Source: Oscillospiraceae bacterium
GTDB lineage: Bacteria > Bacillota > Clostridia > Oscillospirales > Ruminococcaceae
Direction of reading: 5' to 3'
Assembly (NCBI GenBank): GCA_900770285.1
Contig: CAAGJO010000033.1
Span: 1 to 28,088 of the forward strand
Length of the DNA: 28,088 nucleotides
How positions within the stretch are numbered: the first letter of the stretch is position 1; each line of letters opens with the position of its first letter. A program made the translations under genes and the position numbers. The notes under the pieces are model-generated. The model ran no database searches. It saw only the letters and a list, made by a program, of their open reading frames with translations, and was not told where the DNA came from. Of the stretch, positions 20,911 through 28,088 are shown piece by piece.

Positions 20911-22145
20911 ATGTATTTAAGCTCAACGTTTGTTCTTTCTGCCAGTTCCTCACTTGGTTCAAATAAATTAATGTAGTTATATAAAGCCACCCCGCCGTAG
21001 TTTTTGAGATTCTTTGCATTTTCGATTTGTTTTCCGATTATACCTTCAGTATTCATAAATTCCTCTTCTTCGCCTATTTTGTAAATTCCTAAACCTATAA
21101 CCAGCTTTACCGATTTGTTTGTAACCGCCTTGCTCCATTCCTCGGCAGTTTTCTCAAAAGGCTTAACGCTGTTGTCAAAGCCAAAATAAATCTGCGGCAC
21201 AATATAATCCAGATATCCTTCCTCACTGCACCATTTCTTCACGTCAGCATACATGAAATCATAGTTGTTCTCCATGTTACCCTGAGGAGATACACCAAAA
21301 AGCACTCTGTCGTCTGCCGACTTTGCACTGTCATATATAGACTTTACCATTTTTGAAATATTGTCTTTCCTCCATTGATCAAAGCTTTCAGATACCTTTG
21401 ATTCCACATAATATTGTACGTCAAACTTTGCATCTGTAGTGGGATAAAAATAATCATCAATATGTATTCCGTCAACCTGATAATTTTCCACAATTTCCTT
21501 TACTCCGTCAGCAATCAGTTTCCGTACCTCCGGTACTCCCGGATTGAGCCAGTAATGATTGTCGCTGTCTGGTTTTACAATATAATCTGCATATTTCTCT
21601 TTGTCGCTGTACCATTGCTTTATTATATATGAATCGTCCATTGCCTTGATATTTTCTTCCGTTTCACAGCGCATAGGGTTTATCCATGCATGAATTGAAA
21701 GTCCCTGTCCATGTGCTTTTTCAATCATTATTTCCAAAGGATCAAAACCCGGGTCAGCACCAATGTTTCCCGTAATCTCCTTTGAGAACGGAAAAAGATT
21801 TGACTTGTAATAGGCGTCTCCAAAGCTTCGCACATGACAATAAACTGTGTTGCAGCCTAGATTTTTTACCTTTTTAAAAGCGTTTGAAATGTTTTCTCCA
21901 AATTCCTCTGCCGTTTTTCCAAGCAGCATTGGCTGTAAGTCAATATATGAAATCCAGACCGCCTTTTGTTCGTCAAAATTTATAGGCGAAAAACTGTTTT
22001 CATCAGAACTGCTGCTAAGCTTTTTCAAAGCATTTCTGTCAAGTTTCATTAGCTGTGTGCCGCTATTGTGCGAATCAAACCCATTACATGAAGTAAGAGC
22101 AATAAAGCAAACAGCTATAAATGCAAAAATTCTGTTCCTGTTCAT
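20892..22145 (-). CDS. GHL10-family lipoprotein (DigH-like putative glycosidase)
   Basis: Glycosyl-hydrolase-like 10 family (PF02638): a TIM-barrel enzyme; E. coli DigH cleaves peptidoglycan glycan strands that lack stem peptides. The 417-residue protein has a lipoprotein signal with lipobox ALTSC (Cys20). The catalytic-type barrel follows, with AVWISYIDLQ near 62, NTVYCHVRSFGDAYY, HAWINPMR, the acidic motif VDGIHIDDYFYP near 228, FGVSPQGN, DYIVPQIYFGF and GLGIYK. It acts on the outer face of the membrane. Start ATG follows GAAAGGTATG; a good -10 (TATAAT) lies about 30 bases upstream without a clear -35. It is convergent with the VanY-like gene, so two cell-wall-related lipoprotein genes face each other. 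Confidence 0.9.
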   Translation of the reverse strand: MNRNRIFAFIAVCFIALTSCNGFDSHNSGTQLMKLDRNALKKLSSSSDENSFSPINFDEQKAVWISYIDLQPMLLGKTAEEFGENISNAFKKVKNLGCNTVYCHVRSFGDAYYKSNLFPFSKEITGNIGADPGFDPLEIMIEKAHGQGLSIHAWINPMRCETEENIKAMDDSYIIKQWYSDKEKYADYIVKPDSDNHYWLNPGVPEVRKLIADGVKEIVENYQVDGIHIDDYFYPTTDAKFDVQYYVESKVSESFDQWRKDNISKMVKSIYDSAKSADDRVLFGVSPQGNMENNYDFMYADVKKWCSEEGYLDYIVPQIYFGFDNSVKPFEKTAEEWSKAVTNKSVKLVIGLGIYKIGEEEEFMNTEGIIGKQIENAKNLKNYGGVALYNYINLFEPSEELAERTNVELKYIKKELK

Positions 22146-22224
22146 TTTATCATACCTTTCAGTTGGATACTTTTATTATAACCGCAAAGGCGATAAATTC
22201 TGTCGAAACAAATTACTCGCAGCA

Positions 22225-22260
22225 TATAAAAGCGTTGACGAAACAATTATCGCCAACGCT
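22225..22260 (-). terminator. Terminator of the endonuclease III gene
   Basis: Minus strand: an 11-bp stem (22231-22241 with 22250-22260, one G-U pair) followed by TTTTAT. It lies 17 bases after the nth stop and precedes the GHL10 gene. Confidence 0.75.
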
Positions 22261-22277
22261 TTGTATTTGTATAATAT

Positions 22278-22913
22278 TTATTTTTTCTTTTTGCCAAAAG
22301 AACATAGCTCACGCAATGTACATTCACCGCACTTTACTCCTCTTGCTTTGCAAACCTCTCTGCCGAAAAGTACAAGCCTGTGACAAAAGTCAGATGATTT
22401 TTCAGGAGGCAATATCTTTCTCAGATCGCTTTCCACCTTGACAGGTTCTTTGTTGCTTGTCAAGCCAAGCCTTCCACATATTCTTATGCAGTGTGTGTCT
22501 GTAACCACCGCAGGTTTGTGAAAAACATCGCCTAAAATAAGATTTGCGGTTTTTCTGCCTATTCCCGAAAGGGTAGTCAACTCCTCTATTGTCTGAGGAA
22601 TCTCTCCTCCGAAATTGTCACGAATCTGACGGCACATTTCTACAATTGATTTTGCTTTTGTTTTGTATAAACCACAAGGCTTGACAATTTCCTCAACATC
22701 ATGAATATCCGCATCCGCAAAATCATCAATAGATTGATATTTTGCAAAAAGCTCCTTTGTAACAATGTTTACCCTTGCATCTGTGCATTGAGCTGAAAGC
22801 CTGCCTGCAATCATCAGCTCATGAGGCTTTGAATATATCAGCGAGCATAAGGCGTCGGGATACTTTTCTTCAAGAAGCCGGCAGACCTCTAAAGCTTTTT
22901 CCTTTTTCGTCAT
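22278..22913 (-). CDS. nth: Endonuclease III
   Basis: DNA glycosylase/AP lyase for oxidised pyrimidines in base-excision repair. Seen: the helix-hairpin-helix LSGIGRKTANLILG with catalytic Lys121, catalytic Asp139 in VTDTHC, and the [4Fe-4S] ligands C-x6-C-x2-C-x5-C (Cys188, 195, 198, 204). The 211 residues are the standard length. ATG 22913 is chosen over the longer frame starting at 22964, because homologues begin near MTKKEKA and GGGTGAT lies upstream. It has its own perfect-consensus promoter and a terminator. Confidence 0.96.
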   Translation of the reverse strand: MTKKEKALEVCRLLEEKYPDALCSLIYSKPHELMIAGRLSAQCTDARVNIVTKELFAKYQSIDDFADADIHDVEEIVKPCGLYKTKAKSIVEMCRQIRDNFGGEIPQTIEELTTLSGIGRKTANLILGDVFHKPAVVTDTHCIRICGRLGLTSNKEPVKVESDLRKILPPEKSSDFCHRLVLFGREVCKARGVKCGECTLRELCSFGKKKK

Positions 22914-22952
22914 AAATATAATCACCCGTTCATTTTGATTTTTACTTTTCTG

Positions 22953-22981
22953 ATTATAAATCAATCATAGATTTTTGTCAA
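22953..22981 (-). promoter_or_regulatory. Consensus promoter of nth
   Basis: Minus strand: perfect -35 TTGACA (22976-22981), 17-bp spacer, perfect -10 TATAAT (22953-22958), about 40 bases before the start codon. Confidence 0.9.
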
Positions 22982-23058
22982 TAAACTAATTATATTATTT
23001 TCTACCTTTTGCATATCAACCCAAAAACAACAAATTATTTTTTTGTTAAATCAAACGA

Positions 23059-23105
23059 AGAGCAAAAAATCGTCTTAAAATGCAGGTATATTTTGCTCTC
23101 TTTTT
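23059..23105 (+). terminator. Terminator-like hairpin with no gene before it
   Basis: A 9-bp perfect stem (AGAGCAAAA at 23059-23067 with TTTTGCTCT at 23091-23099, 23-base loop) is followed by CTTTTT. No plus-strand gene lies upstream, so it could end a short RNA or act as a leader attenuator. It matches no riboswitch I know. Confidence 0.45.
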
Positions 23106-23185
23106 CAACAATAATTTAATGAGTTGCGCCATTAATATGTATATTATATATAAATTAAGCTGGATAATTATAATTTGCGGCTGAT

Positions 23186-23214
23186 TTGCATATCTGCAAA
23201 ATTGGGTATATTAT
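23186..23214 (+). promoter_or_regulatory. Candidate promoter of the ECF S-component gene
   Basis: Plus strand: -35 TTGCAT (23186-23191), 17-bp spacer, -10 TATTAT (23209-23214). The leader of about 60 bases contains a small CGGCA/TGCCG hairpin before the ribosome site. Confidence 0.55.
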
Positions 23215-23281
23215 AAATAATCATAAACGGCAGCAATATAAATCAATGCCGAAAAGAAAAAAGAAAACAGGGGGATTTTTT

Positions 23282-23809
23282 ATGTCAGCTTCAACAAATA
23301 CCGGGGTTAAAAGCAATAAGCAAATAAAGCTTCTTGTTTTTACAGGACTATTTACGGCAATTATTTATGTACTCACAGCATTTTTGCATGTTCCTACAAT
23401 TAAGGGATATGTACATATCGGTGACGGAATTATATTCCTTGCCGCATCAGTTTTGCCTACACCATATGCTGTTTTTGCGGCAGCTGTAGGAGGAGCATTG
23501 TCAGATGCACTTTCAGGCTATTGGATATGGGTTCCTGCAACTTTGATAATCAAAGGTTTGACGGCATTGTTCTTTACTTCAAAAAAGCCAACAATTCTGA
23601 ATGTTCGCAACTTTATTGCTCTTATTCCTGCTCTTATTCTTTGCGTTGGAGGATATGGACTTTACAGCGGTATCTTTATTTACGGAAATCTTGTTGCAGG
23701 CTTTGCAGATGCAATACCAAACGTTTTGCAAATTGCAACCAGCGCAGTGCTTTATATTATTCTTGGTTTTGCACTTGATAAGCTGCATTTTAAAAATAAA
23801 TTGAATTAA
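23282..23809 (+). CDS. ECF transporter S component, TIGR04002-like
   Basis: The substrate-binding membrane subunit of an energy-coupling-factor vitamin or precursor importer. The 175-residue protein has about five to six hydrophobic segments. Its motifs are typical of S components: YVHIGDGIIFLAASVLPTP near 45-63 and GGALSDALSGYWIWVPATLIIKG near 72-94; the ending includes LYIILGFALDK. The pattern fits the TIGR04002 group (Firmicutes, substrate unknown), within the HmpT/riboflavin-type clan. ECF-T and ATPase genes are absent, so a shared energising module elsewhere is expected. ATG 23282 is chosen for the AGGGGGA site 7 nt upstream rather than the longer frame from 23186, which overlaps the promoter. 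Confidence 0.85.
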   Translation: MSASTNTGVKSNKQIKLLVFTGLFTAIIYVLTAFLHVPTIKGYVHIGDGIIFLAASVLPTPYAVFAAAVGGALSDALSGYWIWVPATLIIKGLTALFFTSKKPTILNVRNFIALIPALILCVGGYGLYSGIFIYGNLVAGFADAIPNVLQIATSAVLYIILGFALDKLHFKNKLN

Positions 23810-23873
23810 CTGACAATAGATTTACACTAATAGACATTTGTTTGAAAAACTTCTTTTATATTTAAAAGCTCCA

Positions 23874-23918
23874 TAAAAAAACAGCAGCCCGGAAAAAATT
23901 CCAAGCTGCTGTTTTTTT
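23874..23918 (+). terminator. Bidirectional terminator between ECF gene and polA
   Basis: AAAAAAACAGCAGC (23875-23888) pairs with GCTGCTGTTTTTTT (23905-23918), with an inner GGAA/TTCC stem. A runs on the left and T runs on the right make it work on both strands. Confidence 0.9.
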
Positions 23919-23923
23919 ACCTT

Positions 23924-26473
23924 TTATTGCTTTGTATCATACCAGCTTTGACCCATATTAACATCAACAGACATTGGTACATCAAGCTTAACTGCATTTT
24001 CCATTTCCTCTTTCAGCACAACAGCAGCCCGCTTTGCGTCCTTTAGTTCCGCCTCAATGATCAGCTCATCATGTACCTGTAAAATTAACCGTGCATTGAG
24101 TTTTTCCTTTTTAAGACGTTTGTAAACCTTTATCATGGCAATTTTTATAATATCGGCTGCCGTACCCTGAATCGGTGCATTCATTGCCGCTCTTTTGCCA
24201 AAAGCCTGAATGTTTTTGTTGCTTGCCGAAAGTTCGGGAATATATCTTCTTCTGCCGAAAAGCGTGGTAACATATCCGTTTTTGATACCGTTTTCTACAG
24301 CATTGTTCATAAATTCCGTTACCTTAGGAAAGTTGTCAAGATAACTGTTTATATATTTCTTTGCTTCGGCTACAGAAACCCCAATATCTTTTGACAGAGA
24401 AAATGCACCAATACCGTAAATTATCCCGAAGTTTACAGCCTTTGCAGCTGATCTCATTTCAGGTGTAACAAAATCTTCAGGCAAATCAAAAACCTGTGCC
24501 GCTGTACTGCGGTGAATATCCTTGCCCTCTAAAAACAGCTGCTGCATATTTTTATCTCCGCATACTGATGCAAGAACTCTCAGCTCTATCTGACTGTAGT
24601 CGGCATCAAGAAGTATACAGCCTTCCTTTGCCACAAAAAATTTACGCATATTCCTGCCTGTCTCTTTTCGCACAGGTATGTTCTGCATATTTGGTTCAGT
24701 AGATGAAATTCTGCCGGTGCGGGTTTCTGTCTGCTTAAAAACGGAATGCACCCGTCCGTCATCTTCAACCTCCTTCAGAAGTCCCTCAACATATGTTGAA
24801 TTCAACTTTGTCAATGTTCGGTATTCTATAATAAGAGGAACAATGGGGTGCTTTGAGGAAAGTGATTCAAGTACTTCAGCATTTGTGGAATAGCCGCTTT
24901 TGGTTTTCTTTTTAACAGGAAGTTTTAAATCCTCAAACAAAACCTGCCCCAGCTGTTTCGGAGATGAAATATTGAATTCCTTGCCTGCATAGTCATATAT
25001 CTGCTGAGTAAGCTGTTCTATCTGCCCTTTGAGTGAAACGCCGAAGTCCTTGATTCCCTGCGTATCTGCCTTAACTCCGCATACCTCCATTGACGCCAGA
25101 ACTTCACATAAAGGCAGTTCAATATCGTAATAAAGCTTGTCCATTTCATCAGCTGAAAGCCTTGCTTTCAATCCATTATTCAGCGATTCAAGACTGGCAA
25201 TATCCGCGTATTCACCCATATCACTGCGATAAATCACATTGTATGCAAGACATAGATTTTCAATAGTATACTCGCTGGACTGTGAATTGAGCAAATATCC
25301 TGCAAGGTCCGAACAAAAATCCAGATTTTTCAGTTCTGCATTTCTTGAAAAACAGAATTTATGGGCAGCTTTGCCCTCAAAGCACTGTTTTTTACCCTCA
25401 GAAATAAAATATTTAATAATAAGCTGTTCGTCCTGGCAAGTGTAAATTTTATCTTCAGCAAAAATTTCAAGTCTGTCGTTTTTAAATATAAAGCTGCTGT
25501 CTTTTTCAGCAATATCCAAAAGTGAATTTTCTGACAGCACTTCCGCTTCAAATTTCGGCAGGTCTGCAAGTCTGGTCTTTTTCTCGTTTATGTCCTTAAA
25601 ATTCGCAGGATTTTCGCCTTTCAGATTCAATCGTTCCATAAGCTTGTTCATTTCAAGACGTGACAAAAGTGCTTTTGCTTTGTCACTGTCAGGAGTCTGG
25701 AGCAGATAATTTTCAGGATTGTCCTCTATTGGCACTTTAAGATAAATTTCTGCAAGGAAACGGCTGTCCAATGCATCCTGCTTACCGTTTTCAAGCTTAG
25801 CACGAACGCTTTTTGTAAGCTCAATGTTATCCAGATTTTTGTACAGTTCGTCTACTGAATGATTGTTCTGAATAAGACTGAGGGCAGTTTTTTCGCCAAT
25901 TCCCTTAACACCTGAAATATTGTCTGAACTGTCTCCCATAAGCGCCTTGACCTCAATCATCTGCCGAGGCCGAACGCCGTATTCATCCATAATTCGCTGA
26001 GGTGTATATATTTTAGTTTCCTTTGTACCAGCAAGATAAACGGTAACATTGTCATCAACAAGCTGAAAGCTGTCACGGTCTCCCGTAAGTATTACGCACT
26101 CGTTACCCGAATCTGCAAAAATTCTTGAAAGCGTTCCGAGAATATCATCAGCCTCGTACCCTTCGCATTCAACGATTTTTATACCCAAATCTGTGAGCAG
26201 CTCTTTGATCAACGGCATTTGCTGTGCCAATTCTTCAGGCATACCTTTGCGGTTTGCCTTATAGGTATCACTAGCCTTGTGTCTGAAAGTAGGTGCTTTC
26301 AAATCAAATGCCACAGCAACGCAGTCCGGCTTGACATTTTCAAGTTCCTTGAGATAAATATTCATAAACCCCGTAATAGCATTGGTATATTCTCCCTTTG
26401 AAGATGAGAGAATTCTTATGCCATAGAAAGCTCTGTTCATAATGCTGTTTCCGTCAATCGCAAGTAACTTCAT
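23924..26473 (-). CDS. polA: DNA polymerase I
   Basis: Fills gaps and removes RNA primers in replication and repair. The 849-residue protein has an intact N-terminal 5' nuclease (LLAIDGNSIMNRAFYG, YEADDILGT, LTGDRDSFQLV, MGDSSDNISGVKGIGEKTA). The central 3'-5' exonuclease-like domain (about 310-460) lacks recognisable DxE metal-site residues, so there is probably no proofreading, as in other Firmicutes and Taq-type enzymes. The polymerase domain has motif A DADYSQIELR (623-632), motif B from Arg674 (RSAAKAVNFGIIYG) and motif C VHDE (His801-Asp802). The ATG at 26473 is preferred (GAGGAAAG upstream); an ATG six codons earlier overlaps that site. It follows tsaD by 70 bases without a terminator, so it is probably in one unit with it. 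Confidence 0.97.
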   Translation of the reverse strand: MKLLAIDGNSIMNRAFYGIRILSSSKGEYTNAITGFMNIYLKELENVKPDCVAVAFDLKAPTFRHKASDTYKANRKGMPEELAQQMPLIKELLTDLGIKIVECEGYEADDILGTLSRIFADSGNECVILTGDRDSFQLVDDNVTVYLAGTKETKIYTPQRIMDEYGVRPRQMIEVKALMGDSSDNISGVKGIGEKTALSLIQNNHSVDELYKNLDNIELTKSVRAKLENGKQDALDSRFLAEIYLKVPIEDNPENYLLQTPDSDKAKALLSRLEMNKLMERLNLKGENPANFKDINEKKTRLADLPKFEAEVLSENSLLDIAEKDSSFIFKNDRLEIFAEDKIYTCQDEQLIIKYFISEGKKQCFEGKAAHKFCFSRNAELKNLDFCSDLAGYLLNSQSSEYTIENLCLAYNVIYRSDMGEYADIASLESLNNGLKARLSADEMDKLYYDIELPLCEVLASMEVCGVKADTQGIKDFGVSLKGQIEQLTQQIYDYAGKEFNISSPKQLGQVLFEDLKLPVKKKTKSGYSTNAEVLESLSSKHPIVPLIIEYRTLTKLNSTYVEGLLKEVEDDGRVHSVFKQTETRTGRISSTEPNMQNIPVRKETGRNMRKFFVAKEGCILLDADYSQIELRVLASVCGDKNMQQLFLEGKDIHRSTAAQVFDLPEDFVTPEMRSAAKAVNFGIIYGIGAFSLSKDIGVSVAEAKKYINSYLDNFPKVTEFMNNAVENGIKNGYVTTLFGRRRYIPELSASNKNIQAFGKRAAMNAPIQGTAADIIKIAMIKVYKRLKKEKLNARLILQVHDELIIEAELKDAKRAAVVLKEEMENAVKLDVPMSVDVNMGQSWYDTKQ

Positions 26474-26543
26474 GTTCTTTCCTCTTTTCATAAATATGTT
26501 GTGAGATTATCTGCTGTTCTTCATTTATGATAATGTAATTGCA

Positions 26544-27578
26544 TTAAGAAGTATGTTTATTCTGCTCAGATATTTTATCAAGAGAAAGTGTCGCAATGCC
26601 GTTCAGGCTTTCGTCAGCCCGCTTTCCTGCAAGATAATCATAATATCCCTGACAGCCAATCATTGCTGCATTGTCACCGCAGTATTCAAGCTCGGGAAGA
26701 TAAAGCGTAAATCCACGCTCATCACAGGCTTTCTGCATTGCCTCACGGACTCCTGAATTGGCTGAAACTCCGCCTGCCACAGCTATGGTTTTATAGCCGT
26801 AATTATCTGCTGCAAGCATTGTTTTCTTCACAAGTATGTCCGAAATTGTTTTCTGAAAACTTGCGGCCATGTCCTCCCGATTAATACTTTCACCTTTCTG
26901 CTCAGCATTATGCACAAGATTTATTACTGCCGTTTTCAGTCCCGAAAAGCTGAAATCATATTCGCTGCCCTGTACCTTAGGGTGAGGAAGCTGATAAGCC
27001 TTTGGATTGCCTTTTTTCGCTGCTGCATCAATATATTTTCCGCCGGGATATTCATATCCTAAAGTTCTTGCAACTTTGTCAAAACATTCCCCTGCTGCGT
27101 CATCACGGGTCCTTCCGATAACATGATACTTTGTATAATCTTTAACTTCGACTATATGTGAATGTCCCCCTGATACCACAAGGCAGAGATACGGTGGATT
27201 TAAATGGGGATGAGAAATATAATTTGCAGCAATATGGCCTGCAATATGATGTACTGCAATCAAAGGTTTCCCTGCCGACATAGCAAGCCCTTTTGCATAG
27301 CTTATGCCCACAAGCAAAGCTCCTATAAGCCCCGGCGCATATGTTACAGCTACTGCATCTATATCATCAAGAGTACAGCAGCTTTCCTCAAGAGCTGATT
27401 TTACTACCCAAGAAATATTTTCACAATGACGGCGTGAAGCTATTTCAGGAACAACTCCCCCGTAAAGCTTATGCTCGTCAATCTGTGTTGCCACAATATT
27501 TGAAAGCACATTTATTCCGTCCTCAACTACAGCACAGGCTGTTTCATCACACGAGCTTTCTATTGCAAGTATTTTCAT
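26544..27578 (-). CDS. tsaD: tRNA threonylcarbamoyladenosine synthase subunit TsaD
   Basis: With TsaB, TsaE and TsaC it makes the t6A modification next to the anticodon of ANN-decoding tRNAs; usually essential. Seen: the ASKHA start MKILAIESSCDETA, the metal motif HHIAGH (His111, His115), VVSGGHSHIVE, DDAAGECFDKVAR, FSFSGLKTA, AVAGGVSANSG and YCGDNAAMIG. The 344 residues are standard. The start at 27578 is supported by homology and by AGAGGTG 5 nt upstream; the longer frame from 27635 adds unrelated residues. The start overlaps the stop of the transposase-like gene by ATGA, and the ribosome site lies inside that gene. Confidence 0.97.
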   Translation of the reverse strand: MKILAIESSCDETACAVVEDGINVLSNIVATQIDEHKLYGGVVPEIASRRHCENISWVVKSALEESCCTLDDIDAVAVTYAPGLIGALLVGISYAKGLAMSAGKPLIAVHHIAGHIAANYISHPHLNPPYLCLVVSGGHSHIVEVKDYTKYHVIGRTRDDAAGECFDKVARTLGYEYPGGKYIDAAAKKGNPKAYQLPHPKVQGSEYDFSFSGLKTAVINLVHNAEQKGESINREDMAASFQKTISDILVKKTMLAADNYGYKTIAVAGGVSANSGVREAMQKACDERGFTLYLPELEYCGDNAAMIGCQGYYDYLAGKRADESLNGIATLSLDKISEQNKHTS

Positions 27579-28088
27579 ATTTTCACCTCTGTATTTTTGT
27601 TGTCTTTTGACACATAGTAACAATCTTTTTTCCATTTTAACGGATTTTCATAAATGTATTTTGATATGATCTCATATTCTTTTTTGTTTCTGATTATGTG
27701 GTCATGGTATGAACGCTGAAAAATATTGTATCCGAAATTTTTATTAACAAATCTTTTGAATGTTGAAATAAATTTGGGTATAATTGCATTGGTAGGGGAC
27801 GGCGTCCTCGACGTCCCGTTTGCATTGGTAGGGGACGGCGTCCTCGACGTCCCGTTTGCGTTGGTAGGGAATGGCATCCTCGACATCCCGTTTGCATTGG
27901 TAGGGAATGGCATCCTGGACGTCCCGTTTGCATTGGTAGGGAATGGCATCCTCAACGTCTCGTTTGCATTGGTAGACATCCCGTTTGATGTCCCATTCGA
28001 TGTCGTTCTCGACGTCCCGTTTGCATTGGTAGGGAATGGCATCCTCAACGTCTCGTTTGCATTGGTAGACATCCCGTTTGATGTCCCA
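27575..28088 (-). CDS. RAYT-like (Y1/HUH) transposase, 3' part, with in-frame repeat insertion
   Basis: Runs off the right edge, so the start and the HUH histidine motif are not visible. The last 70 residues match the C-terminus of REP-associated tyrosine transposases: a KFISTFKRFVNKNFG helix, then FQRSYHDHIIRNKKEYEIISKYIYENPLKW. Its YxxxN(P) holds the likely nucleophile Tyr of this class, and the ending is DCYYVS. Everything upstream in the window is an open frame of NANGTSRTPSPT-type 12-residue repeats encoded by the DNA array, where homologues have a short linker. The frame stays open to the last base, and any ATG within the array is not a real start. The stop overlaps the tsaD start. Whether the protein is made or active is unknown; it may be a decaying copy. 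Confidence 0.75.
   Translation of the reverse strand, partial: GTSNGMSTNANETLRMPFPTNANGTSRTTSNGTSNGMSTNANETLRMPFPTNANGTSRMPFPTNANGMSRMPFPTNANGTSRTPSPTNANGTSRTPSPTNAIIPKFISTFKRFVNKNFGYNIFQRSYHDHIIRNKKEYEIISKYIYENPLKWKKDCYYVSKDNKNTEVKI
27786..28088. repeat. Modular tandem repeat array inside the transposase gene
   Basis: Five 36-bp units (27786-27821, 27822-27857, 27858-27893, 27894-27929, 27930-27965), one 57-bp unit (27966-28022), one 36-bp unit (28023-28058) and a cut 30-bp start of another 57-bp unit. Units are built from modules: a 9-bp GCATTGGTA, then either a 15-bp piece plus a 12-bp piece (GACGTCCCGTTT type) or four 12-bp pieces. The last 66 bases repeat 27930-27995 exactly, giving a 93-bp higher-order period. 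All lengths are multiples of 3. Each 36-bp unit can fold into a GGGACG/CGTCCC-type hairpin. Confidence 0.95.

Noticed and set aside
27579..27635. Longer tsaD start at 27635
   Set aside because: The extension is the antisense-like overlap with the transposase tail in another frame; TsaD proteins begin at MKILAIESS, with AGAGGTG just upstream.
27575..28072. Transposase-like gene starting at the ATG at 28072
   Set aside because: That ATG is inside a repeat unit, and the frame is open to the end of the window, so the true start is beyond the edge.
27786..28088. Possible CRISPR array
   Set aside because: Units are directly adjacent with no unique spacers, have variable module composition, and form an open reading frame joined to a transposase tail.

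Overview
The window comes from a low-GC, Gram-positive anaerobe. It is most like the Ruminococcus group of the Clostridia (Oscillospiraceae): AT-rich, strong AGGAGG ribosome sites, consensus sigma-A promoters, Ser/Thr/Glu-rich lipoproteins, a free-standing MsmX-type sugar ATPase, glycogen phosphorylase, rubredoxin and the hydrogenase maturase HydF. The genus is an inference from gene content and style; no rRNA is present.

Layout. 1-5116 (minus): glycogen phosphorylase preceded by an ABC-F ATPase, then an unknown lipoprotein. 5117-5914: an intergenic region holding a tRNA-Thr/tRNA-Tyr pair with a perfect promoter. 5915-10430: aspartate kinase (minus) diverges from an ApgM-type proposed homoserine kinase, rubredoxin, hydF and a small DUF378 membrane protein (plus). 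10431-13098 (minus): DUF4830 protein and RsuA-type pseudouridine synthase, then an MsmX-type ATPase with its own promoter. 13200-16259 (plus): YfhO-family membrane protein and a Nudix hydrolase. 16323-18384 (minus): a Ser/Thr-rich lipoprotein and a secreted protein with a possible wall-anchoring tail. 18628-20857 (plus): dprA and a VanY-like lipoprotein. 20892-22913 (minus): a GHL10 lipoprotein and endonuclease III. 23186-23809 (plus): an ECF S component. 23924-28088 (minus): DNA polymerase I, tsaD and the 3' part of a RAYT-like transposase gene.

How the genes relate. Most are housekeeping or envelope genes in short transcription units separated by clear hairpin terminators, two of them bidirectional. 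The aspartate kinase and proposed homoserine kinase fit one pathway (threonine). Several products act at the cell surface (four lipoproteins, the YfhO protein, the secreted protein).

The most unusual locus is the right edge. A tandem array built from 9-, 12- and 15-bp modules sits in frame inside a RAYT-like (Y1/HUH) transposase gene whose stop codon overlaps the tsaD start codon as ATGA. Also notable: a VanY-like protein that has lost a zinc ligand, an ABC-F protein with a degenerate second ATP site, a ribosome site displayed in the loop of a perfect 10-bp hairpin, and two unexplained inverted-repeat elements around the msmX gene. No complete mobile element, CRISPR array or defence system is visible.
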